A model generated the notes under the pieces. The model was not told the DNA's origin. It saw nothing but the letters and a program-made list of their open reading frames with translations, and did no database searches. Below, one piece after another: positions 16,429 to 24,960 of a stretch of 63,793 bases of DNA. The stretch spans positions 1 to 63,793 of the forward strand of contig NZ_LAVL01000041.1 of NCBI RefSeq assembly GCF_001083785.1. The letters run 5' to 3'. Source of the DNA: Nonomuraea sp. SBT364. GTDB taxonomy: Bacteria > Actinomycetota > Actinomycetes > Streptosporangiales > Streptosporangiaceae. How positions within the stretch are numbered: the stretch's first letter is position 1; each line of letters begins with the position of its first letter. The position numbers were made by a program, and so were the translations under genes.

Positions 16429-17223
16429 ATGCACATCGACCTCACCGGCAAGACCGCGCTGGTCACCGGCTCCACCCAGGGCATCGGCGCCGCCATCGCC
16501 ACCGGCCTGGCCGCCGCCGGGGCGACCGTCGCGGTCAACGGGCGTTCCGAGGCGTCCGTCGAGTCGGCGCTCGGCCGCCTCCGCGCCGGGCACCCGGACG
16601 CCGCGCTGCTGGCCGCCCCCGGCGACCTGGCCACCGACGACGGCGCCGCCCGGGTGCTGCGGGACCTGCCGCACGTCGACATCCTGGTCAACAACCTGGG
16701 CATCTTCGGCGCGCAGCCCGCGCTCGACATCACCGACGCCGAGTGGCGCCGCTACTTCGAGGTCAACGTGCTGGCCGCGGTCCGCCTGACGCGCGCGTAC
16801 CTGCCGGGCATGCGGGAGCGGTCCTGGGGCCGGATCCAGTACATCGCCAGCGACTCCGCCGTCGTCATCCCCGCCGAGATGATCCACTACGGCATGACCA
16901 AGACGGCGCTGCTGGCGGTGTCACGCGGCTACGCCAAGGAGGCGGCGGGCAGCGGCGTCACGGTCAACTCGGTGATCGCCGGGCCCACCCGCACCGGCGG
17001 CGTGGAGGACTTCGTCTACCAGCTCGTCGACCGCGACCTGCCGTGGGAGGAGGCGCAGCGGGCCTTCATGCGCGAGCACCGGCCGCAGTCGCTCCTGCAG
17101 CGCCTCATCGAGCCCGAGGAGATCGCCAACCTGGTCGTCTACCTGAGCTCGCCGTTCGCCTCGGCCACCACGGGCGCGGCGGTCCGCGTGGACGGCGGGT
17201 ACGTGGACTCGATCCTGCCCTAG
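16429..17223 (+). CDS. SDR-family oxidoreductase
   Basis: A 264-residue classical short-chain dehydrogenase/reductase. The cofactor motif is GSTQGIGAAIA near residue 14, the structural motif is VNNLGI, and the active-site Tyr/Lys pair appears in IHYGMTKTALL, with the serine in YIASDSAVVI. ATG 16429 has an AGGGGGC site upstream. It should oxidise or reduce an alcohol or ketone with NAD(P)(H). No pathway genes lie next to it. Confidence 0.93.
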   Translation: MHIDLTGKTALVTGSTQGIGAAIATGLAAAGATVAVNGRSEASVESALGRLRAGHPDAALLAAPGDLATDDGAARVLRDLPHVDILVNNLGIFGAQPALDITDAEWRRYFEVNVLAAVRLTRAYLPGMRERSWGRIQYIASDSAVVIPAEMIHYGMTKTALLAVSRGYAKEAAGSGVTVNSVIAGPTRTGGVEDFVYQLVDRDLPWEEAQRAFMREHRPQSLLQRLIEPEEIANLVVYLSSPFASATTGAAVRVDGGYVDSILP

Positions 17224-17254
17224 AAATGTCGGTGCGCCCTGCCATCCTCCCGGC

Positions 17255-20248
17255 ATGGAGATCGCGATGGCACCGCACGAGACCACCTGGGACGCGCTGC
17301 GCCGCCTCATCGACGCAGGTGACGTCCCGGGCACGGTCGCCGCCGTGGCCGCCTTCGACGACGCCGCCCGCCGCCTGGTGGCCCGCGAGCTCCCCGATCA
17401 CATACAGGTCGCCCGCGACGACGCGCGGAAGGCCGAGGCCGCCCGCCGCGCCGGCCGGACCTCCTCCCGTCACGAGCCCGCAGCCCTCTCCACCTTCTTC
17501 CAGGAGCTGTGGCACTACAACCGCCCGTCGCACCTCCAGGCCCCCGGGCACGACGACCTCTCGCCCCGCCCCCAGGGCGTCTGGCTGGGCGACTCCTCCC
17601 CCCTTTTCCAGGAGCCCCGGCAGGATGACGCCCCGCGCCACCTCCAGGGCACCGGGCCGGGCGCCCCCTCCCCTCGTTTCCTGGAGCCCTGGGAGGACGA
17701 GGACGACTTCGACTTCGAGACGGACGCCGACCAGGGCTGGATCGAGCCGATGCGGCTCGCGGGCGCGGGCGTGCTGAGCCCGGCCGCCGCGGTCGCCTGG
17801 ATCAACCGGCGCGACTTCGACCGCTGGGACCTGAACGGCTTCCCCGTGATCGCCGATCACCGTCCCCTCCTGGACGTGATCGCCGCCCGCCCGCCCGAGT
17901 GGCAGGCCGACGTCGCCGTGCGGCTCGCCCTCCGGGTCCGCCCCCGGCGCCGCGGCGGCCGGTCCGGGCGTGACCGTGACGGCGACCGCAACCTGGCCCT
18001 GGCCCTGGCGCTGCTGCGCGCCACCGGCGCCGCCCCGCCCGACCACGATCCCCTGGTGGTCGGTTACGTGTCCCGCGACGCCAGGCCGGGCAGCCTCCGC
18101 ACCGACCCTCTGCTGCCCCACCTGCTGCCACGCCTGTTCACGGCGCAGGGCGTCGGCCGGGCGCTGCGCGACCAGCAGCACGGCCCGCTGTCGTGGCTCA
18201 CCGCCCTGCGCACGCTGGCGCATGACGGCGTGGTGAGCCGCGACCTGCTGCTCGACGGCTGCCGCCGCCGCTTCCTGCTCGGCGGCGACGCTCACGACCT
18301 GCGCTTCTTCGCCCGGCTCCACGAATCCCTCTCCCCCACCGAGGCCGAGGTCGAGGGGGCCGCGATCGCCTACCTGCGCATCCTGCCGACCGCGCCTGGC
18401 CCGATCGCCGAGCTGGCGATGAGGCACCTGCGCCGGCTCACCACTCTCGGCCCGGCCGACATCGCCGAGGGCTTCGAAGGGCTGCTGTTCCGGGGCGAGA
18501 CCGGCCTGGTCAGCGCCGCCCTGGCCTGGCTCGCCGCCGTCCTGCGCGACTCCCCCCAGCTGGCCGACGCCCTGGCCCCGGCGCTGACGCTGACGTTCGG
18601 CCACCGCTCGCGCTCCGTACAGGAGAAGGCGGTGCGCCTGGCCGTCCGGCACGCCCGCCACTTCACCCCGCTCGGCGCCGCCACGCTGAGCGAGGCCGCC
18701 GGCCCGCTGGACGACGACCTGCACAACCGGCTCGTCGCGGTCTTCGGCGGTGAGCCGGTCGAGGAGCAGCCGCGCACGCCCGCTGCCACGCAGCCCGCGT
18801 TCGTCCCCCGAAAGCTGCCCGTCCCACCGTCGCCCGCTCCCGCCGAGGCGCCGCCCCGCACCGCCCGGCACCTCGCCGGCCTCTTCCTCCAGGACGGATG
18901 GCGGGCGGGCGAACGCGCCCTGGCCGCCTTCGTCCGCCTCGCCGCCGAAGACCGCGACGGCCTGCGCGCGGCCCTCGCCCCGCTCGTCGAGCCGCTGTAC
19001 GGGAGGCGCTGGCGCACCCAGCGGGAGTGGATGGTCGCCCTCGCCACCGAGCTGACCGCCCCCGGGACGGCGGCCCGGCCGCTGCCCTTCGACCAGCGCG
19101 TCAGCCCCATGGACCGCTTCATCATCCGCAGGCATGCCGAGATCCTCGCCGCCCTCGAAGCCGGCGCCCTGCCGCCGCTCCTCCTGGCCACCCCCACCGT
19201 CTCCACCGGCCATCTCGACCCGGCCGAGCTGGTGGCGCGCCTGTCCGAGCTGGAGGCTGCCGGAGCCACCCCGCTGCCCGCCGACTTCGAACAGGCCCTC
19301 CTGCGCCTCCCCCGGCACGTCGACCCCACGGTGGCCGCGCGGGCCGCCGCCCTCCGCTCCCCGCACGGCCGCCGGGCCGCCCACTGGCTGGCCGCCCGCT
19401 CCCATGACGGCCCTTCCGCCCACGGCGCCGTACGCTCCCCCGCTCCCGCAGCCGGCGCGCACGGCTCCGGCGAGCCCTTGCGCGATCCCGACGTGCGGGT
19501 GGCGTGGTCCGGGGCGGACGACGGGCTGGGGTCGCGGGTGTGGATGACCGTGACCGTGACCGCCCACCCGGCCGGGCTGCCGCTGGCCGACGAGATGCTG
19601 GCCGCGCCGCCGCCGCACGTCAACGTCGTGACCGACGGGCATCTCGGCGCGTTCCTCGGCTGGTGGCCCTCGGTGCTGCCCTCGCACCGGGAGGTGGTGG
19701 CCGCCCATCTCGTCCCGCACCAGCCGCTCGGCTACGGCGACGGGGTGCTGCCGTCCTCGATGCTGGGCGAGCTCGCCGGGGCCGGCGGGCCCGCGGGGGC
19801 CGCGTTCGCCGTGCTGCTGGCGCACCGGGTGATGCCCGTCCCATGGCTCGGCGCCGACCCTGCGGAGGCGTTCCTGGCGCTGCGCCGGCTGGCCGCCACC
19901 GGAGACTTACCGGCCGCCGAGTTCGGCGCCGAGCTGGCCCGGCGGGTGCTGCGGGAGGAGGTCCCGCTGCGTGCCGTGGTCGACCTGCTGGAGGCCGAGG
20001 CCGCCAACGGCGCTCACGAGGCGATGTGGCACGCGGTCGTGGCGGCGCTGCCGTCGCTGCTCCCCGCGCCGGGTGATCGTCCGACGTCCGCCCAGACCGG
20101 GCTGGTGACCCTGGCGGTCACGCTGGCCCGCTGCACCGGAGCCCGCGGCGCCATCCCCGCCGTCACCGCCCTGGCCGCCCGCCCCGGCACCTCCCGCATC
20201 ATCCGCCAAGCCCAAGCCCTCCAGAACCTCCTGTCCCCCACCCCCTGA
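17255..20248 (+). CDS. Large DUF6493-like protein
   Basis: A 997-residue cytoplasmic protein, resembling the DUF6493 type found beside SWIM-finger, AAA and VWA genes in other actinomycetes; none of those partners is present here. It is rich in short helical units that could form a HEAT-like solenoid (residues about 290-560). A Pro/Ser-rich linker at about residues 75-145 contains degenerate copies of an 'HLQ..G..S/P' unit. I give ATG 17255; ATG 17267 has a GGAG six bases upstream and may be the true start. Function is unknown. It ends where a repeat-bearing non-coding stretch begins. Confidence 0.7.
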   Translation: MEIAMAPHETTWDALRRLIDAGDVPGTVAAVAAFDDAARRLVARELPDHIQVARDDARKAEAARRAGRTSSRHEPAALSTFFQELWHYNRPSHLQAPGHDDLSPRPQGVWLGDSSPLFQEPRQDDAPRHLQGTGPGAPSPRFLEPWEDEDDFDFETDADQGWIEPMRLAGAGVLSPAAAVAWINRRDFDRWDLNGFPVIADHRPLLDVIAARPPEWQADVAVRLALRVRPRRRGGRSGRDRDGDRNLALALALLRATGAAPPDHDPLVVGYVSRDARPGSLRTDPLLPHLLPRLFTAQGVGRALRDQQHGPLSWLTALRTLAHDGVVSRDLLLDGCRRRFLLGGDAHDLRFFARLHESLSPTEAEVEGAAIAYLRILPTAPGPIAELAMRHLRRLTTLGPADIAEGFEGLLFRGETGLVSAALAWLAAVLRDSPQLADALAPALTLTFGHRSRSVQEKAVRLAVRHARHFTPLGAATLSEAAGPLDDDLHNRLVAVFGGEPVEEQPRTPAATQPAFVPRKLPVPPSPAPAEAPPRTARHLAGLFLQDGWRAGERALAAFVRLAAEDRDGLRAALAPLVEPLYGRRWRTQREWMVALATELTAPGTAARPLPFDQRVSPMDRFIIRRHAEILAALEAGALPPLLLATPTVSTGHLDPAELVARLSELEAAGATPLPADFEQALLRLPRHVDPTVAARAAALRSPHGRRAAHWLAARSHDGPSAHGAVRSPAPAAGAHGSGEPLRDPDVRVAWSGADDGLGSRVWMTVTVTAHPAGLPLADEMLAAPPPHVNVVTDGHLGAFLGWWPSVLPSHREVVAAHLVPHQPLGYGDGVLPSSMLGELAGAGGPAGAAFAVLLAHRVMPVPWLGADPAEAFLALRRLAATGDLPAAEFGAELARRVLREEVPLRAVVDLLEAEAANGAHEAMWHAVVAALPSLLPAPGDRPTSAQTGLVTLAVTLARCTGARGAIPAVTALAARPGTSRIIRQAQALQNLLSPTP

Positions 20249-20684
20249 CGACCCAGCGGGGGCGGACTTCCGAACGCAACCGCCGCCTCCGGCAGGCGAC
20301 CGGAACGCCCGGCGCAGGCGACCGCCGCGCTCCTGGTCGGCGGCCGGGCGTAACCACCGCTCCGTGGCGGACGGTCAGACTGGAGGCCGTCGGGCAGGCG
20401 GGGGTCGGCACCGGTGCGCGGGTCGTGCCAGCCCTGCGGGACGGACACCCGGGCGGCGGCACCGTCGCAGGTTCCCCTTAAGGCGAACCAGAAGTAGTCG
20501 CGAGTGATGTTGATGCGTCCGCCATCTCCAAGAGTCGCTTGGGCCCAGCACATGGCGGGTACGCAACCGCGGCCCCGCGGTTTGCGTTTACGCGGCAAGG
20601 CCGCCGTCAGGGCGCGTGCGTCCGTCAGTGATTCAGCCTCGGTACGACCTCGCCCTGGGTAGAGGATTTGCTACACTTCTGGAC
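20249..20684. other. Non-coding stretch before the toxin gene
   Basis: No convincing gene is visible. It holds the first copy of the 83-bp repeat (20378-20460). On the minus strand around this copy the frame reads like the 3' part of the gene at 21573-23240, but the flanks do not match, so this is a fragment rather than a gene. The last 20 bases are the toxin promoter. Confidence 0.6.
20378..20460. repeat. 83-bp exact direct repeat, copy 1
   Basis: Identical over 83 bases to 21694-21776. Copy 2 lies inside the C-terminal coding region of the DUF4434-like gene, so copy 1 is the detached duplicate. The two copies bracket the toxin-antitoxin pair in the same orientation. Confidence 0.92.
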
Positions 20685-20685
20685 G
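20669..20685 (+). promoter_or_regulatory. Extended -10 promoter of the toxin-antitoxin operon
   Basis: TG-C-TACACT (20669-20677) is an extended -10 element. It predicts a start at about 20684-20685, exactly on the GTG start, so the message should be leaderless. I see no -35 match. Confidence 0.55.
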
Positions 20686-21056
20686 TGGAGGAGCGGGAGA
20701 TCCGCGTCACCGACGAGATCCTGGCCTGGATCGACGCCCTGGACGAGCGATCCCGGGTGCAGGTCGTCGATGCCATCGACCGACTGGCCGAAGCCGGTCC
20801 GAGCCTGGGCCGCCCGCTGGTCGACAAATTGGAGGGCGCCCAGGTCCACAACCTGAAGGAACTGCGTCCCGGCTCGGCAGGGCGCTCCGAGATTCGGATC
20901 TTGTTCGTGTTCGATCCGTGGCGGTCGGCCATCCTGCTGGTCGGCGGGGACAAGTCCGGCGACTGGTCGGGCTGGTATCGGCGGGCCATCCCCCGCGCCG
21001 AAGAGCTGTACCTGGAGTACGTGACGGAACGCGAGGCGGAGGAGAAGGACCGATGA
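20685..21056 (+). CDS. HigB/RelE-superfamily toxin (phage Gp49-like)
   Basis: A 123-residue member of the HigB/Gp49-like branch of the RelE superfamily, mRNA interferases that cut messages at the ribosome. The typical order is present: WIDALDERSRVQVVDAIDRL at the start, then GRPLVDKLEGAQVHNLKELR, RSEIRILFVFDPWRSAILL and the C-terminal GDKSGDWSGWYRRAIPRAEE. I start at GTG 20685, immediately after the -10 element; the longer frame would read through the promoter. Its stop overlaps the antitoxin ATG by 4 bp. Toxin-first order is typical of HigBA. Confidence 0.88.
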   Translation: MEEREIRVTDEILAWIDALDERSRVQVVDAIDRLAEAGPSLGRPLVDKLEGAQVHNLKELRPGSAGRSEIRILFVFDPWRSAILLVGGDKSGDWSGWYRRAIPRAEELYLEYVTEREAEEKDR

Positions 21057-21388
21057 CGAATTTTCCCAAATGGAATGATGTCCGCGCCGACATCGTGGCC
21101 ACCTCCGGCGGCGAGGAGGCCGTGGCTGAGGCCCGGCGGCGCAATCAGGCCTACATCGATGGTTACCGGCTTGCCGAACGGCGCAAGAGCCTGGGCCTGT
21201 CACAGACCGAGGTCGCTGACCTGATGGGAGTGACCAAGAGCCGCATCTCCCAGATCGAACGCGGTGAAGTGTCCACCGTGGAGGTCATCGCCCGATATGT
21301 GCAGGCCCTCGGCGGACAACTCCAGATCTCGGCAGTGTTCGGCGATGACCTGTACATCCTGCGCGGTACCGACACCCACGCCGCATAA
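21053..21388 (+). CDS. HigA-type XRE-family antitoxin
   Basis: A 111-residue antitoxin with an XRE helix-turn-helix at about residues 38-92 (RKSLGLSQTEVADLMGVTKS, then RISQIERGE). The N-terminal helix region (about 1-35) probably wraps the toxin. It should neutralise the HigB-like protein and repress the operon. ATG 21053 overlaps the toxin stop (ATGA). The pair stands alone between exact repeats, consistent with acquisition as a cassette. Confidence 0.9.
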   Translation: MTNFPKWNDVRADIVATSGGEEAVAEARRRNQAYIDGYRLAERRKSLGLSQTEVADLMGVTKSRISQIERGEVSTVEVIARYVQALGGQLQISAVFGDDLYILRGTDTHAA

Positions 21389-21572
21389 CTCGAACACCAT
21401 CTCACGGCCCCGATCAAGCAGCTCTTCGGGTACATCCGCTGGCCGGCCTGGCGCCCGCGCCTTCCAGCCCTGGGAGCTTCCGATCAACTCGGGGCGTCTC
21501 ACCTGGGCGGTCATCTCCTCGACGGGCGGGCGCGACCCGCGACGCATGTCAGGGAGCTCCCGCCGGTCGAGG

Positions 21573-23240
21573 TCAGGGGGTGGGGTGCCAGGCGTAGGGG
21601 GTTGTGGTGGTGTGGCCGGTGGCGTTGGTGGCGGTGATGGTGATCCACGGGTGGCCGGGGTCGGGGTCGTCCGGGGTGAAGGGGGCCCAGGCCGACTGGA
21701 GGCCGTCGGGCAGGCGGGGGTCGGCACCGGTGCGCGGGTCGTGCCAGCCCTGCGGGACGGACACCCGGGCGGCGGCGCCTCCGGCCTGCCGGTAGGTGAA
21801 CGTCAGGGTGCCGCCGCCGAGGTGGTAGCCCTCGACGACGACCCCGTCCCGGCCGCCGAACGCGGCCCGGTAGGCGTGCGCGATGATCGGCTCCCGCCAG
21901 CCGGCCGTGAGGTCGTCGGCGAGCGACGGCGTGGTGTGGTCGTGGCGGCAGGTCAGGAACGGGTCCCAGCCATAGGCGATGATCTTGCCGGCGTCCCGCC
22001 CGACCGCCGCGACCTGCGCGTCGACCCGGCTCTTGGTGGTACGGCCACGCAACGGAAACGGGTTGGCCCTGCCGCACTCGCCCGCCGCCTGGGTGGGCTC
22101 GAACACCTCCACGTTCACCCACAGCTCCACGCCGGGCGTCACCCGGCGGGCGGCGGCGGCCACGTAGTCGCGGGTCGAGCCGTAGTACGCCGTCGCGTTG
22201 GCGACGCGCCCGACGACCGGCTCCAGGCGTTCGTCGACCGGGGCGGCGGCCTGGTCGGCGCCGTGGACGGGGACCTTGCCGACGCCGCGCCCGTCCTGGA
22301 TGGCGATGGCCATGGGCGCGCCCGCGCGGGTGGCGGCGATGTCGGCGAAGCCCTTGGCCACCTGATCCGGCTCGAAGCCCCGGCCGCGTCTGGCGTCCCA
22401 GAAAGGGCTCACCATGATCTTCTCGCCGGGCAGCCCCGCGGCGACCACGGCGTGCTGGGCGGCGTACAGGGCGATGATCGGGTCGTCGTCGGCCCGGTCG
22501 CGCATGGCCAGCTCGAACGACTGGTAGACGCCGCCGAGCGCGGGTGAAGCCCCGTACCGCCGGCGGTAGTCGGCCATGATCCGCGCGGTGAGCTCGTTGA
22601 GCGCCGGCAGGTGGGCCAGGTCGGGCAGCCATGGCTTGGCCGGGTGCTTGGGCGGCACCGGCAGCCCGGGGATGACCGCCATGCCGTACGCGGCGGCCTC
22701 GGCCAGCAGGTCGCCCACGCCGTCGCCGTCGGTCGCGATCAGCAGCAGGTCGAAGGCGGCGGCGTCGCAGGAGGGGGCGAGCATGAGCCGGTAGTAGGTA
22801 CGCCTGCCGCTCTCGACGCGCCGGTCCAGGCCGGGGCAGCGCAGCACGGCGTCGCCGAACCGCTCGCTGGTCACGTACGTGTAGATCCGGCGGATCGGCT
22901 TGCCGGTCGCCCGCGCGGCCTCGTAGCAGGTGCGGCCGTCCTCCACGCAGCCGGCGGCAGCGGCGACCCTGCCGTGCGCGTCGGGCTGGGCGGGCAGGAT
23001 GCGGGCGCCGAAGGTGATCAGCGTGTCGCCGCCGACCGCGTGCACGGCCTCGACGGTCCGCTGGGTGACGCATCGGTCGGGGCGCGGGATCACCCAGTAG
23101 CCGGTGATCGGGTAGGGCGCGGTCACCCGGGTGTCGCGGGGCGGGCAGCCGTCGTCGACGACGCTGACCTCGCTGTCCGGAAGGACGGCCAGAATCACGA
23201 CGGTGAGCGCGACCGCAATTCGCAGGACCCGCTGGAGCAC
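21573..23240 (-). CDS. Secreted TIM-barrel protein, DUF4434-like
   Basis: A 555-residue exported protein. The hydrophobic N-terminus (RIAVALTVVILAVLP) is a signal peptide or anchor. The central part resembles DUF4434/glycosidase-like barrels: ITGYWVIPRPD near the start, GGVYQSFELAMRD and KIMVSPFWDARRGRGF in the middle. This family is found with extracellular polysaccharide systems but its reaction is not settled. The last about 110 residues form a beta-rich module. Part of that module's coding DNA is duplicated at 20378-20460. It diverges from the PhoX/DUF839 gene. Confidence 0.7.
   Translation of the reverse strand: MLQRVLRIAVALTVVILAVLPDSEVSVVDDGCPPRDTRVTAPYPITGYWVIPRPDRCVTQRTVEAVHAVGGDTLITFGARILPAQPDAHGRVAAAAGCVEDGRTCYEAARATGKPIRRIYTYVTSERFGDAVLRCPGLDRRVESGRRTYYRLMLAPSCDAAAFDLLLIATDGDGVGDLLAEAAAYGMAVIPGLPVPPKHPAKPWLPDLAHLPALNELTARIMADYRRRYGASPALGGVYQSFELAMRDRADDDPIIALYAAQHAVVAAGLPGEKIMVSPFWDARRGRGFEPDQVAKGFADIAATRAGAPMAIAIQDGRGVGKVPVHGADQAAAPVDERLEPVVGRVANATAYYGSTRDYVAAAARRVTPGVELWVNVEVFEPTQAAGECGRANPFPLRGRTTKSRVDAQVAAVGRDAGKIIAYGWDPFLTCRHDHTTPSLADDLTAGWREPIIAHAYRAAFGGRDGVVVEGYHLGGGTLTFTYRQAGGAAARVSVPQGWHDPRTGADPRLPDGLQSAWAPFTPDDPDPGHPWITITATNATGHTTTTPYAWHPTP
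21694..21776. repeat. 83-bp exact direct repeat, copy 2
   Basis: Parent copy within the DUF4434-like gene, encoding the segment around SVPQGWHDPRTGADPRLPDG. It is identical to 20378-20460 at a distance of 1316 bp. Confidence 0.92.
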
Positions 23241-23330
23241 CCACTCAGGCTACGCGATCATTTGGGCCTGCCCCAGCGGTACAAGATCCGTTTACGCTGT
23301 GGAAATCTCTCGTTCAAGAGGAGTTCATGG

Positions 23331-24803
23331 ATGAGGCGGAGATCCTTCCTGGCCACCACCGGAGGCGTGCTCGCCAGCGGCATAGCCATCAACACCCTGG
23401 GCGCGCACGCCGCCTGGGCGGACGCGGGACGGCGATCGTCCCGGTCCGATGACGCCGGATACGGCGAACTGCGGCGCACCCCCACGACCAACACCGGGGA
23501 GGAACTGCTCGCCCTGCCCGCCGGATTCTCCTACGTCGTCCTGAGCAAGACCGGCACCCCCATGTCCGACGGCGTGCCGACGCCGATGGCGCACGACGGC
23601 ATGGCCGCCTTCCCCGGCACGCGCTCGGGAACGGTCCGGCTGATCCGCAACCACGAGGTGCGCACGCCGCCCGGCTACCCGGACGGCCGCGTGCACGTGC
23701 CGGGCTCGGAACGTTACGACGAGCTGGGCGTCGCCGGCACCACCACGCTGGAGGTGGACCTGCGCACCGGCGAGTTGTTACGCCACTTCGTCAGCCTCAA
23801 CGGCACCATCGCCAACTGCGCGGGCGGCCGCATGCTGCACAACCGGGGCTGGCTGTCGTGCGAGGAGACGTGGGCCGGCCCGCAGCAGGGATGGCAGCGC
23901 AAGCACGGCTACATCTTCGAGGTGCCGCTGCACGGCCCCGAGCCGGGCAGCCCAGCCGCGTCGATGCCGCTCACCGCGATGGGCCGCTTCTCGCACGAGG
24001 CCGTCGCCGTCGACCCGTACACCGGTTACGTGTACGAGACCGAGGACGACCCGGGCAAGCCCGACGGGTTCTACCGGTTCCGGCCGCGCGACCCGCGTGA
24101 CCTGTCGGCCGGCGGCGTGCTGGAGATGCTCAAGATCAAGGGCGTCGACCGCTACGACTGCCGCGAGGGCCAGCGGATGGGCGCCCGGCTGCCGGTCGAG
24201 TGGGTGCGGATCGACGACCCGGACCCCGATCTGGAGGGCGGCGCGGCGACCTGCGCGCAGCAGGGGCTGGCCAAGGGCGCGGCCAAGTTCAACCGGCTGG
24301 AGGGCTGCTGGTGGGGCGACGGGTCGGTGTTCTTCAACTCCACCAGCGGCGGCGACGCGAAGACCGGCGACGGGCCCGACGAGGAGGGCTACCTGAAGGG
24401 CTTCGGCCAGGTCTGGCAGTACGTGCCCGAGCGTCACGGCGGCGGGACGCTGGTGCTGGTGTACGAGTCGCGCGGGCGCAAGGAGCTGGACTCGCCGGAC
24501 AACCTGACGTTCACCCCGCGCGGCGGCATCGTCCTGTGCGAGGACGACGCGTCGGACGACGACGACCCGCATCCGCTGGCTCCCGGGCTGACCAACGTCA
24601 ACCGGCTGATCGGGCTGGACCCGCGCCGGGGTGAGCCGTTCGAGTTCGCGGTGAACATCGCCGACGACAGCGAGTTCGCGGGGGCGTGCTTCAGCCCCGA
24701 CGGCTCGGTGCTCTTCGTCAACCAGCTCGGCGGCACCGCCTCACTCCATCCGCCGGGCCGGACGTACGCGATCAGGGGCCCCTGGTGGAGAGGGCCGCTA
24801 TAG
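23331..24803 (+). CDS. Tat-exported PhoX/DUF839-family protein
   Basis: A 490-residue protein of the PhoX/DUF839 family (calcium/iron-dependent alkaline phosphatase-like beta-propellers). The Tat signal is clear: RRRSFLATTGG near the start and cleavage after about residue 30. Family motifs include RLIRNHEVRTPPG, NCAGGRMLHNRGWLSCEETW and FSHEAVAVDPYTGYVYETED. These supply metal and phosphate contacts in PhoX, but activity on phosphate esters is inferred only. ATG 23331 follows AAGAGGAG. It is monocistronic and is followed by an inverted repeat. Confidence 0.88.
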   Translation: MRRRSFLATTGGVLASGIAINTLGAHAAWADAGRRSSRSDDAGYGELRRTPTTNTGEELLALPAGFSYVVLSKTGTPMSDGVPTPMAHDGMAAFPGTRSGTVRLIRNHEVRTPPGYPDGRVHVPGSERYDELGVAGTTTLEVDLRTGELLRHFVSLNGTIANCAGGRMLHNRGWLSCEETWAGPQQGWQRKHGYIFEVPLHGPEPGSPAASMPLTAMGRFSHEAVAVDPYTGYVYETEDDPGKPDGFYRFRPRDPRDLSAGGVLEMLKIKGVDRYDCREGQRMGARLPVEWVRIDDPDPDLEGGAATCAQQGLAKGAAKFNRLEGCWWGDGSVFFNSTSGGDAKTGDGPDEEGYLKGFGQVWQYVPERHGGGTLVLVYESRGRKELDSPDNLTFTPRGGIVLCEDDASDDDDPHPLAPGLTNVNRLIGLDPRRGEPFEFAVNIADDSEFAGACFSPDGSVLFVNQLGGTASLHPPGRTYAIRGPWWRGPL

Positions 24804-24826
24804 ACATCGGCGCTCCCGTCGTCAAC

Positions 24827-24850
24827 TGCGAGATTGTCCCAAATCTCGCA
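24827..24850. terminator. Hairpin after the PhoX-like gene
   Basis: TGCGAGATT and AATCTCGCA form a 9-bp perfect stem around GTCCCA, 23 bp after the stop. No T tract follows. Its loop sequence also takes part in alternative pairing with the leader downstream. Confidence 0.55.
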
Positions 24851-24857
24851 CACACCC

Positions 24858-24947
24858 TGGGACAGCCTGGACTTCTCAGCGGGGAAACGCGGTAATACGT
24901 TTCCCTTCAGCACGCATCGGGGGATACGGGTGCTTCAGGCTGTCCCA
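24858..24947 (+). promoter_or_regulatory. Structured leader of the M28 peptidase gene
   Basis: An outer stem pairs GGGACAGCCTG (24859-24869) with CAGGCTGTCCC (24936-24946). Inside it, GGGAAACG (24882-24889) pairs with CGTTTCCC (24898-24905). The same TGGGACA (24858-24864) could instead pair with TGTCCCA at 24835-24841. The outer 3' arm lies next to the ribosome site GGGAAG (24949-24954). Two exclusive folds are therefore possible. It does not match a riboswitch I know. Confidence 0.5.
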
Positions 24948-24960
24948 TGGGAAGTGCGAC

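Noticed and set aside
17105..19825. A 906-codon open frame antisense to the 997-residue gene, and a similar 1005-codon frame antisense to the GH9 gene (53872-56889)
   Set aside because: They are codon-phase shadows of very GC-rich genes: low-complexity Arg/Gly/Val/Ala composition, no domains, no ribosome sites, and real genes on the other strand with clear motifs.
21389..21572. A small minus-strand gene between the antitoxin and the DUF4434-like gene (VPEELLDRGREMVFEL-type frame)
   Set aside because: It overlaps the antitoxin on the opposite strand, has no ribosome site and shows no family I recognise.
24858..24947. A ydaO (cyclic-di-AMP) riboswitch before the M28 peptidase
   Set aside because: The secreted-hydrolase context fits, but I do not see the conserved GGGGUGAAUC and CCGUCAGC-type blocks of that class. 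I keep only the structural claim.
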